From: Sodiomyces alkalinus F11
Taxonomy: Eukaryota > Ascomycota > Sordariomycetes > Glomerellales > Plectosphaerellaceae
DNA length: 64,000 nt
Direction of reading: 5' to 3'
NCBI RefSeq assembly: GCF_003711515.1
Contig: NW_021167090.1
Location: forward strand, 441,346-505,345
Every line of letters begins with the position of its first letter. Within the stretch, counting starts at the first letter, position 1. The position numbers were made by a program, and so were the translations under genes. The notes beneath the pieces were generated by a model. The model did no database searches. It was not told where the DNA came from and saw only the letters and a list, made by a program, of their open reading frames with translations. This document shows positions 36,401 through 46,506 of the stretch, piece by piece.

Positions 36401-38345
36401 GGAGGCTCTTGCGACGAGCCTCATCCCGGAGAAGCGGCCCGAGTCGGAGGTCTCTCTCGAGGAGACGGCCAGGAGCGGGGAGGAGGAGGGGGAGGGGGAG
36501 GAGGAGCGCTTTCTCAGGGAAGCGCTCGAAGAGATTGAACGGTACCGCAGGATGGACGAGTGGGCCAACTCGTACCACAACATCTGGACCATCACGGCGC
36601 TGGACTGCCTGCAGCGTCTCATGAAAGCAGGGGTGGTCCCGCCGGACCCCCTAGATTTCGTCCAGTACCTGCAGGACGAGACGTACGATCTCGTACGTAT
36701 CAAAGCCTTTGAGGCGCTGGTGGATCTCGGCTTCATGATGGACGAGCTCCTCTTCCCACACCTTCTCCGGACCTTGAGCACCGACAAGTCGCCGTATGTG
36801 CGACACCAGCTGCTCAAAATCTTCAGCCAGGGCCTGGCCGGCCTCGCCTTTGGCGAATTTTCCAGGCCTAGGGAACCGGAAACGCAACTGGAACCGGAAC
36901 CCGCGGCGAACGCTGGGGTCTCCTTCATGGACGTCGATGACGAGGACGCTAAGGACGATATGCTCGTCATTGAGGCGGGTGACAAGGAGACCAAGGAGCG
37001 GCGCGAGGGGTTTGAACGCAAGCGCAACCTGGACGCGGCGCTTGCGGCGCTCAAGACGGAGGTGAAGGAGCAGTTCTCTCAGCACCAGCACGCCATCCAG
37101 AAAGCGGTCTGGGCTGCGATGAACCAGGATCTCCTGGGCAGGACCGAAGTGGTCACTCTTCTTGAGTTTTGTTCGCTCATGTTCGATGCGTCGGACGAGT
37201 GGATCATCACGCTGCCGCTGCCGCAGCGGTGGAAGGTCTCTCGTCCGCTTCAGCGATCGCCGAACAGGGTATGTTGGATGAAGCTGCTGGCGTCCTCTTT
37301 TTTTTCCTTTTTTTTTTTTCCTCTTCCATTTCTAGCGGAAACTGACATGATTTGATCTCATTAGCTCATGGTTACCTTTACTCCATTTTATCGTGCAGAA
37401 CCCGTTCGGGAAATGGAACCGAAGGTGGTCCCCAAGGCGGTCCCCAAGGTGGTCCCCAAGGTGGTCCCGAAGGTGCTCGAAGGCACGCCTAAACCCGAGC
37501 TAAAGCGGGTGATCGTGAACCCCAACAAAGCCAAACTCATCAAGCCTCCTCCGGCGGCTCAGCCGAGACAACCTTCCGTATCTTCCAGCACCGCAGCGGC
37601 AGCGGCAGCGGCAGCGTCTGTCGGGGCCGAAGGGGACTCTATTACCGCGCAAGCTCTGTACCGGCCGGTGGTTCAGGCCCAGGCTGCCACACCGCTAGGG
37701 AAGACGGAGGCAACCAGCAAGTCGCAGAAACGGCCTCGGACAGACAAGATAAACGGCGGAGACGACCCGTCGCCGGCAACCAAGCGGCCCAAGCTGAGCT
37801 CGAAGGGTTCTGCCGTCGGGGCCGATGGGGCTCCCCCGGTTCGGAAGATGGTGACGCTTAAGCATCCTAATCTGAAGCGGATTCTGAAGGATGCTAGACG
37901 GCGATCTCAATCTGGTGTCAGCAAGGACTCGGTCCACGTGGCTCCTCGCAAGTCCGGCTCGCCGCTCCATGTACGTGCCTCGCCGGCGTCTTCAGCGTCG
38001 ACAGGGCACACGGAGAGGCCCAACGCTGGTGCTGCCAGCGTCGTGGCTGGGTCTGGTTCCAATGCCCTCCCCGGCAAGCCAGCACGGAAACCTCTTCCTA
38101 CGGGTACTTCGGAGCGCAAACCGCTGCCCTCCGGCGCACCCGCTTCCCAGTCCACACCCAGGGCACCACCACCAGGTCCGCCGCCCCGGCCTTCGTCGAC
38201 AGGGGGGCCGTCCAAGGCTAGTCCGACGCCGTCCCAGGTTGGTAGCGTTGGCGGCGGAGGACCGCCCGCTGCGCCGAAGCGCCTGAAGCTGGTCATCAAG
38301 AAACCCGGAAATCAGCCGCCGTCGCGACCGCCCTCGGCCTCCTAG
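33471..38345 (+). CDS. taf2: TFIID subunit 2 (TAF2)
   Basis: General transcription factor subunit that helps TFIID recognise core-promoter initiator DNA in the nucleus. Exons 33471-37268 and 37365-38345 join in phase 0 across a 96-nt intron with a T-rich tract, giving 1592 residues. The N-terminal half is an M1-aminopeptidase fold: PYFVIRQDVFLEVNF.., RHTIDPGTASCIFPCIDD and LVHSLATQWSGINLLP. The zinc site HExxH of active M1 enzymes is absent, since this position reads VHSLATQW, as in other TAF2 proteins. HEAT-like helices follow (ITALDCLQRLMKAGVV, YDLVRIKAFEALVDLG). The C-terminal 320 residues are a Lys/Pro/Ser-rich tail with KVVPK repeats. An alanine run from GCC repeats interrupts the fold near residue 300. 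The call is firm. Confidence 0.95.
34361..34394. repeat. GCC/GCT run encoding poly-Ala in taf2
   Basis: An in-frame run of Ala codons inserts a poly-Ala loop into the aminopeptidase-like domain of TAF2. Fungal TAF2 proteins tolerate loops here. Confidence 0.9.
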
Positions 38346-39064
38346 CTTTCGCTGTTGTTCCCTAGCATTTCCCGGGGTTTGCACTTGACGAAGCTTGTGC
38401 GTTTTATTCTTCACGGCTTGGACGTTTGCTCCCCCCCCTTTCCCGGACTTTGCCTATTCTTTTTACTTTTATTTTCTGATTCTACATTTTAATGGCTTTG
38501 TGGTTCGCTCGAGGTAATACGAGGCATCTCATCTGCCAGGCGCTGGAAAGGAAGGGAAGGGAAAGAAGGGTTGAGAGGGCATGACCCCCTCCTTATGCCT
38601 TGATGTGCATATAGTAGAGGGCAGGAAGACGGTTAATGAGGTCCTTTTTCGCTTGGGCCTCGTCTCGTTTAGCTTTCAGAAGATACCCGTCTTCGCGGAT
38701 GACGATCTTTTTGCAGTGTCTTGTTCGCCCGTTGGTAGGTTTCTTTGGCATGTTCTTGGTCGACTAACTGATGTGGTTGTTCTATGTGAAAGAGACTGCG
38801 ATCTATACCATTCCAATTCTATGTTGAACGCCCTTGACCGAAACCGTCTAGTCTATCATTTTTTTTTTCTTTTTTTTCTTTTCTTCTGTCTTCTTCCCCC
38901 CCCCCCTTTTAACTCGAATCAAGAGATGTCGCAACTCCCTGCGTCTTATACGGACGATTCGCGACCCTCTCCGCCGTCTCTGCCAGACATTCGAGAGTCA
39001 GGCAGCAGGGGATTTTCCAAGTGCCTTTCAAATTGATGAAAGCAAAAAGCATATGCCAGTTGAT
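38346..39064. other. Convergent intergenic region
   Basis: 3' regions of taf2 and of the unknown poly-Asn gene meet here. T-rich runs lie at 38858-38885 and a C-run at 38896-38906. No gene supported. Confidence 0.5.
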
Positions 39065-40042
39065 TCAACGTCTTATTCCATCATGGTCAAGCTCGACCAG
39101 TTCCTCGTGCACACATGGGCAGAGCGAATACTGCGAAGCAATCAAGCGGGGCAAGCCGACGACCAGATCCGACGACACCGACACGGTGAAGGCCAGGAGA
39201 CCCCAGTTCACAAAGGGCGGGCGCAGGGGGATGAGCCTCTGGCCGTAGACCGCGCGGGCGGGGAAGGGGCGGTTGCTCGAGAGTACTGTGCGGCGCGGGA
39301 GGAGATCAGTCAAGGCGACGAGTCAAATGAATAGGAAGCGAAGTGGGGGAGGAAGGGGGGGGAGGGGGGAGAAGCCGAGACTTGACGAAGAAGACAAGAC
39401 GTGCCGGCACGCACACGTACACGAAAACCGAACCAGGTTGACAGAAGCGGCGTGCATGACGAAGGTCCAGGGGACGGGCGCGGGCCCCGAAGGAGCAGTC
39501 ACGCCGCTTTCGACGGCTTCCAGGGTCAAGGCCTGCAGCGAGGCGCGGAGGATCCCGTGGACGGCGTCGTGGCGGCCCCCGGCGTGGGCGACGGAGGTGG
39601 CGAGGATGGCGCGGAAGTCGCGCTCGATGGCGGATGCGGCGTCCTCTTCGTCGTCGGTGGTGGGGGTGGGGGTGGTGGTGGTGTTGTTGTTGTTGTTGTT
39701 GTTGTTGTTGCTGTTGTTGTTGTTGTTGTTGTTGCTGTTGTTGCTGTTGTTGCTGCTGCTGTAAAGGGGTCGCCAGGGGGACGTTGGCGAACAAGGGTCG
39801 GAGTCTGCGTCGGAGTCTGCGTCGGAGTGGAAGCCGGAGTGGAAGCGGGAACCGGGGCCGTGGGACGTATTGGCGGCCTCGGAGACGGGAGATGACATGG
39901 CTAGGTTGCGGAAGCGGCGTCTCAGTTCCTGTGTGTGGTGAGGGTGGATTGCTCGCGAGCTGAGATTCGGGATGGCGTTTCGACGTCCTTGGGCCATCCT
40001 TGATCGGGCCACAACAGGCCGGGTTCTGTTGTTGTTGGGCAT
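39065..40042 (-). CDS. Hypothetical protein with poly-Asn tract, 280 aa
   Basis: Family not recognised. Exons 40042-39421 and 39285-39065 join in phase across a 135-nt intron with a good donor (gtacgt), branch-like ttgactgat and acceptor ccgcacag. The N-terminal half is basic and disordered, then an Asp/Ser repeat (SDADSDADSDP) and a long Asn run with Thr-Pro (from GTT repeats on the plus strand). The C-terminal half looks folded: DAASAIERDFRAILATSVAHAGG, HGILRASLQALTLEAVESGV, FVMHAASVNLVRFSLL, then WGLLAFTVSVSSDLVVGLPRL. That last part is hydrophobic enough for one or two membrane segments. A second in-frame ATG at 39997 is an alternative start. The agreement of phases is the main support for a real gene. 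Confidence 0.6.
39677..39764. repeat. GTT/CTG trinucleotide repeat (poly-Asn)
   Basis: Long interrupted GTT run (AAC on the coding strand, with AGC breaks) encoding about 25 Asn/Ser. It is a good length-variable marker. Confidence 0.9.
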
Positions 40043-40898
40043 GTTTTGATAAGTCTATGTCTTTTGTTGGGATAGACGTATGTCCAGAGTAGAGGGATGT
40101 TCTGTTTCTTCAGAAGGGAAGATTGATACTGATGCTATGATGCTGACGAGGCTGGGATGATGTCTCGGGAATCTGGAAAGTTGGCGGGCGAGCGAGCGAA
40201 ATATATAGAGGCATCTACATATGAGCTTTTTCTCACCATGAGGCCATGATGGTAGTCTAGCGTTCTAGAGTTCATGTTGAGACTTAAATATCAAAGCACG
40301 AAAGTTCCAGGGGAAACAGGAGCACCAGGCTGGGCAAAGAACAAGCGAGTTGGGGGCAATGTGGAAGACAGAGAGAAAGCGACAAGTAAGTCAGTTCTCA
40401 CAAGTCGAATTCAAGTAGACAGTAGAGACAAGGGGGAAAGTTTGTGAAAGCAGAGACGGAGAGGAGACTCTTTATTCTCACTGAGTCGTCTAACATGTGC
40501 CCTTTGCAACTCAACTCCCGTGTGACGGAAGAATCTCCCCAAGGGATGTTCGTGTTCATCTTCCAGAATAGAATAGACCAAGGGGATTATGATCCTGGTA
40601 GTTTCACCCACCTCACTCTGTTCCTCGGGCCTGATCAAAAGCCCCGGCATTGTCCTCTCGACAAAGATATATCACCATTGTTGAGGCGAACCCTCTCGTT
40701 TCATGGGCTTTCACGAAACAAGTAAAACGCATAAATCAACGGAGCATAAACATGACGAAAAGAAGCAGTGCTTTGATTATGAGTCTTGTGAAAGTCCCCG
40801 AAGAAAAGGGGTCTGTCCGACCCGAGGCACACATCGTATACTACTACATGTAAAGGTATGTGTCGCATTTGAGAGGAAAAAGAAAAAGAAAAACCCCA
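40043..40898. other. Intergenic region between two minus-strand genes
   Basis: About 860 nt holding the promoter of the poly-Asn gene and the 3' UTR of the Cdc1/Ted1-like gene. Two small plus-strand frames (40444-40853) lack coding character. No gene supported. Confidence 0.45.
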
Positions 40899-43260
40899 TC
40901 ACCCCTTATACGTGAGATAAGCCCATAATAATACAGAGAGCCACGCTACTCTCCAAGTACACGCCACAACCTCGGTCAAGACGAGTCGTATAGACGTTTT
41001 CGTCGACCGCGTCGACACCCCCCGCCAGGGGAACCGCGGCTTGTGATCTCCGTAGCGGTACAGTTCGTCCTTGTAGATGTCGATCCTCGGGCCCAGCTTC
41101 TTGCCCTGGTGGGGGTGATGGTGCTTGGACCTGCCGCCGCCCGGCAACGAAGCGCGCCCCGGGGGCGGCACCCCGTTGTTGGAGGTGAGCGATGAGCTCC
41201 GGGTCCGCGAGACGTCGCTGAAGCGGGAGGCTAGGTACTTGGACGACCCGGACGAGGCCGACGTGGGCTGCATGTCGTACGTCCCGTCGTCTTCCTGCTT
41301 GGCCTTGTCGTACAGCGGCAGCAGAGACGAAGAGGGGGGGGCCTTCATCGGGTTGTTGTTGTTGTTGGTGGTGGTAGTGGTGGTGGTGGTGATGTTGTTG
41401 TTGATCTGTCCGGCCGCCGCCAGGCTAAAGGGCGTCAAGTTCAGCACGGGGACCAGGATGGCGCGCACGGCAATGGCGGCGATGGTAAGGCCCACGAAGA
41501 TGGCGTAGTTCATAAAGGTGGAGATCTGGTCGGGCAGCACGCAGAGGTGCGTCTGCAGGGTCCGGGCGGGGGCGCCGGGGAGGGGACTGCCGTGGCCGTC
41601 GACGGGATTGTACAGGCTCACCATGACGAAGCCCGGGTGGGCGACGCCCATGGCCATGTTCAGGGTCTTGACCGTGATCTCGGGGGCGTTCTTCTTCCGC
41701 TCGGAATGCGTCACCTCGCAGTAGTCGTGGTCGTCGCCCGAGAAGACCTGGACGACGTTCCCCACCGTCTTGACCAGGCGGACTGAGTCCTCCTCGCTCA
41801 GGACGTTCTGGTACTGGTAGCCCTTGGCGATGGGGATGGCGTTGCGATGGTCCGGCTCGACGGTGTCCGTCTGGCCCGGCGGCTGGGGCGCGGGCGGCCA
41901 GCGCTCGCGGAGAGGCCCGCACGGCGTCCCCGGCTCGCGGTAGAGGGGGACGTGGGTGAGGAGGATGGTGGGCAGTTCCGCATTCGCGTCGGCGGCACCT
42001 TTTAGACTCGGCAGGTGATTGACGTCGGCCGTCTCGGCGTCCTCGACGGCATGCGGGAAGGCCAGCTCCTCCGTTTCGCCTCGCCAGAAGCGCAGCTCCC
42101 TCTCCACGGCCCTCTGCTTCACGTGCGACACGTCCCGCAGGAACCCGTCGATGGGGTCGAAGATGGGCTTGAAATCGGCCGGGTGGAGCGTGTCGGACGA
42201 GCCGGCGCTCAGCGACACCGTGTCGACGGACACGACGGTGTGGTTGCCCACCACGTCCACGCGGTTCCCTTCGCCAAAGTAGGCGTAGAAGCGATCGCGG
42301 ACGGGCAGCTTGATCTCGTTGCCGAACCCGAGGTCGTGGTTCCCCGGCAGGCTGGCCACGAGCTTTCGGCCCCTCTGCCACGGCCCGGGCTTGTCCCCTC
42401 CCAGCTTCCAGTTGTCGAAGAAGATGTCGCCGAAGCGGGCGTACTCGTCGAGCCAAAAGCCCTCGCCGTAGCGTTTCTGCCACATCTTGACATACTGCTT
42501 CTCCAGACGCGGGCGATGTTCACGCGACCACTTGGAGTCGGCGAAATCGCCAGTCGCCGTCTTCCACTCTCGGCCGCCGTCGAAGAGGTCGCCCAGGAAG
42601 AAGACGGAATCGGGCCGCAGACGGGACTGTAGACGCGTGTATGCTCGTCGTAGATAATTGTCGGTGATCAGGAGGGTCAGGTCGTCCAGAGGCCACGGCC
42701 TGTCGGGATACGTGTGGGGATCTATGAGTTGGGGGTCGGCGATGAGGATGAGGCGATGAGGACTGGACCCTGAGGGCTAAGGGGGGGAGTAAGAAGAAAG
42801 GTTAGCTGACTGAGGAGAGAAGAGAGAAGGTGGAAACGGCGAAGAAAAGAGAAGGGAAAAAAAGAAGAAGAAAAAAAAGAAAAGAAAAGAAGCTTACCCA
42901 ACGCTCCCACTTGTCCCAGTTGCACCTCTCGACACTATTGGAAAAGACCCAATCCTCCCCCCAGAGCAGAAGCAGCACCCAGAGGGCGAACAGCAGATGG
43001 GGGAAGCTGAGGAGACGACGTGCGCTCAGGTTCATCTGGACGTGCCAGGCCACACGAGACACGAGGTTGACGACGAAACCCAAGTTCTTCGATCGCAGGT
43101 AGGCGGCCAGCTCCTGGACGGCCCGGGTGGCCACAGCTTTGCAGTAATGGTACTTGGCCATCATGTCGTCGTTTCGTCGCCGCGGGCCGCGCGGGAAGTA
43201 TCCCGACGTGCGCGTGCGCGTGCGCGGCTGGAAGCCGTTGCCATACGGCGGGAAAGCCAT
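40899..43260 (-). CDS. Cdc1/Ted1-like ER metallophosphoesterase
   Basis: Membrane calcineurin-type phosphoesterase of the Cdc1/Ted1/PGAP5 group, which removes ethanolamine phosphate from GPI mannoses in the ER so that GPI proteins can leave. Exons 43260-42898 and 42776-40899 join in phase around a 121-nt purine-rich intron, giving 746 residues. A hydrophobic segment in exon 1 (LLFALWVLLLLWG) anchors the N terminus. Metal-binding motifs in order: LILIADPQL (Asp135), FFLGDLFDGGR (Asp184, Asp187), SLPGNHDLG, LLTHVPLYR and FSGDDHDYCE. Two further hydrophobic segments lie after PDQISTFMNYAIF and near the C terminus (WRVAWLSVLLWAYL). A poly-Asn/Thr run lies between them. Whether it is Cdc1 or Ted1 by function is not decided. 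Confidence 0.9.
41351..41400. repeat. GTT/GGT trinucleotide run (Asn/Thr tract)
   Basis: In-frame GTTGTT and GGTGGT repeats encode an Asn/Thr tract in the cytosolic-side linker of the Cdc1/Ted1-like protein. Confidence 0.9.
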
Positions 43261-46200
43261 GACAGAGAGCTTCCTGCCCCTTTACACCACACTCGAACAC
43301 ACACCCGAGTCACGTCCCCTGCCCCGGATTCCTTTTCAAAGTCGCTTCGCAGATGTCTAGTCGTTCGGATGTGGGGTCGGGTGTTGTCAGAGGGGGGGTT
43401 GGGATTTTCTCTCGATGCGAATCGATGTTCGTTGTTGAATGGGTTGATGGGCTGACGGGCTGACGGGCTGATGGGTTGACGATACTCCGTAGAGCAAATG
43501 CAAGCGCCGAGAGACTGTAGGTCCACGTAAATGGTCACCGTTGCTGTATTAAATTATGATGATGTTGAAAAGCGAATGACCTGATGCGCAAGTCGCACAA
43601 CACAGAGTTTCGGTGCCTCTCCTCTTGATGGCGAGAACAGGGACGAGGTGTCATCTGGGCCAAGGTCAATGGAAGGAAGTTCGAGACACGCTTTGAGGGA
43701 GGGACGGTGGGGGCATCGCGTGGCGTCCCGGTACCTAAGGACTAAGGTACACAATCAAGGTACGTACGGACGGGCCTGGGCCCAGCACTAGCCACAAGCA
43801 AAGTACAGACAAAGTACAGTGCGTCGTGTGTTATTCAGATACTGTGCGTGCTGAGCCCCTGAGATTGCCAGTACCTACCCTATGTACCTTGGGTAGCGGG
43901 CCGACCCGAAGGTTTGGGTCGGCGTTCTCAAACCTATGAAACCAGGACAGGACATGACTGTCAAGACAGAGCCGGTATCTGCGTTGAATGGATAGGGGAA
44001 TCAGTTCGAGGCCATTGATTCATTCTTAGGTCAGGCCGAGACATCCATCCCTCAGGACTATGTCTAGGACCACTGACCAATGATCTGATACCAACCAAGG
44101 CCATACGGGGCGCTCAAAATAGGGAAGGAGACTTCCGGGGAGTCCACGACAGTCGGCTCGGCTGTCAAGCAAGGAGCAGGCTGGATCAAGTGTCCGTACA
44201 CGGTACGTTGTATTGTGGGGGACATGGATGGAGTAAGAAATTACGTAAGCCACCCAAGCCCTGATACATTCCTGATTACGCGATACTTCGTAGAACCGTT
44301 TCCGAAAGGTACCTTACTCCGTATAAGTTACGTGGCGTAACCGTTTACCAAGTAATTACCCAATGTCGCAGAACTTTCACCATAGCTCGTCCGCATCCAA
44401 GCATCGCAAACTAATAACTGCTCACAGTATCTCCCACGGCAGGTATCTAAGGAGCTCTCTTCTATCAATCAATACCCTTATTACCGCATAAGACCGTTGT
44501 TTTACACTTCGTCTTCCATAAGGCACCCAAAATCTACGGACATCTGTTCCGACGCCAAAGATCCCTAACTTGCATGAGAAACCAAGCCCGCCGGCGTTTC
44601 GTCTTGAAGCATCGACTTTGAACTTTCTTCTCCAAGGATCCCCGGGAAGTCCAAACAACAAGAACAACAACAACAACAACAACAGCAACAAACATACAGT
44701 ACCACTACTGCTAACTTGCGTCAGTGGCAGTACCCGCACCTTCTTCCCTCCGGGTATCTGGACGAGGGAACGAGAAGAATACCCGTGGACGAACGGATAT
44801 TCCCCACGCTAAAGAAAAAAAACAGCCGGCTTGGACGAACAAGCCGAGGGTGAGATCGGTCACGCGAGGGAGTGGCGCATTCCCTTTTGCCCCTAGTGCC
44901 CGCCAACAAACGATCAAGCAGACCTACAATGTCACGAAAACGGTAAAAGAAAGGGGACGAGAAGCGGGAGAAGACGCGAGGGGGTGGGGGCCTGCTGGCT
45001 GCTGGCTGTGGGCGGAGGGCGGAGGGAGAGAGAGAAAAGGATAAAAAAAAAAAAAAAGAAGAAAATAAGGGCGTTGGATCCGCAACCGGGGAAGGCTTGT
45101 CGAGCAAGGGGCGCCACGGGAGAGTTTAAAAAGAAAAAGGAGGGTCATCCTCCAGACGACTATCCAGGCAGGGCAATATGGAGCTTCATCTCCCGAGATT
45201 CGTTCTTTCAACCTCCGCCCCCCCTCCCCCGCCAGCAGCCGAGCCGAACTCGCATGCCGCATTTGATATTACCCGCCACGCGCCGCGGTTCCCCCACCAT
45301 TTTACGGATACCTTCCTCACGTTCACGCTTCGCCCCTCCACATTACTGGCTTCTGATCCTTGGGTCACGACTCTCGCCATTCTGGGCGTTTCTTCTCTTT
45401 GTGACGGTCCTTGCTAACCAAGCAGACGGACGGACACTACTCTCCAGTCTTATTGTCTGTCATCCGGGGATCTTTGTTATACAACGTACACATATACATC
45501 CATCCTGGACCTCGGATTTACAAGCTACGAGGCCAAGGGTCATGACCATTGGAAATCCTCAGGGCAGAGGAGAAGGAACGAAACAAAACACATGCGTACA
45601 GGCCGCATTGCAGGGGGGAGGGGAAAACAAGTTGGTGGAGTCCCTTCGCCCCCCGCACCCAGGATCACGGCTTGGAAACTGCAGTGTCTGCCTGCATGTG
45701 TCGTCCCAACCTTGTCGGGGGCCCCTTGCCCTGTGGCGAGAGAGATGCCGATGCCGATGCCAAAGTCCGTAGCCTACATACGGTGCTAGCACACGTCAGG
45801 CGGGATCCTGTCCTGTCTCGTCTTCCGTGATATACTGTAGGAGTTTTCGTCTCCTTCCCTCCTCCCTAACCGAGGTGGGAGGGGGGAGTGGGGTGTGCGC
45901 CTGTAATGTGAATGCGTTGCATATGTAGACAGGTCGGGTCTCCCCTCGGGCGTTTGCAGGTAGTGACGTGGGCCGTGGCCATGTTCTCGACAGTGGCGTT
46001 CTCGCTTTCCCTCCACTGGCGGTCGGGGGACGTGGGCCGAATATGACAGGAGAAGGAGCTAAGCGAAAATAATGAACAATAAGATATGAGGATGGATGAG
46101 CATGATAACGGCGGTTTCACTAGGATGTATGCATGTGATGCGGACCACGACAGACCGAATTCGTGTGTTGATTTGTAACACTGTTGAGAGTCATCCCTGG

Positions 46201-46342
46201 GCCATCATTGTAGAAATCTATATCGCTTCGATGGGCCCCAAATATATCTGGTGAAAGGTAGCCAAGCATACCAAGGCATATGTTCGGAAAGAAGAAAGAA
46301 GAAAAGAAAAAAAGAGAAAAGAATAGAGCGTGGTATATACGA

Positions 46343-46376
<34 letters not shown>

Positions 46377-46506
46377 AAATAGACAGGAGAAGATGGCTGG
46401 TTTAGAAGACCCATGTAAAGGACTCCTTAACCTCAAAGGGGATGCTGTGTCTATCTCTTTGTTAGCCGGAAAGGACCGGTATAGCAGAGTGGCTGTTGGA
46501 CAAGAC
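43261..46506. other. Gene-poor intergenic region, 3.2 kb
   Basis: No supported gene. It holds AAC repeats near 44660-44690, A-rich runs near 45040-45060, a (GA)n run near 46345 and scattered GTACCTAAGG/ACTCCGTA words (43483, 43732, 44310). A 262-codon plus-strand frame at 44984-45772 is probably spurious because it is built on purine-rich low-complexity sequence and has no motif. Confidence 0.5.
46341..46373. repeat. (GA)n microsatellite
   Basis: About 13 GA dinucleotides downstream of the GH3 gene, in its likely 3' UTR or just beyond. Confidence 0.9.

Noticed and set aside
34668..36578. 636-codon open frame antisense to taf2
   Set aside because: It is a mirror of GC-rich codon use in taf2; it has no motif of its own and overlaps a confident gene.
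37269..37397. Alternative taf2 acceptor at gtgcag|AACCCG
   Set aside because: It would put exon 2 out of phase with the donor at 37268; the ttag acceptor at 37364 keeps the frame.
41425..42483. 352-codon frame overlapping the Cdc1/Ted1-like gene
   Set aside because: Arg/Ala/Pro-rich shadow in the wrong frame; the phosphoesterase motifs are in the other frame.
44984..45772. 262-codon plus-strand frame in the intergenic region
   Set aside because: Built partly on an A-run and purine-rich sequence, no motif, no consistent exon partner.
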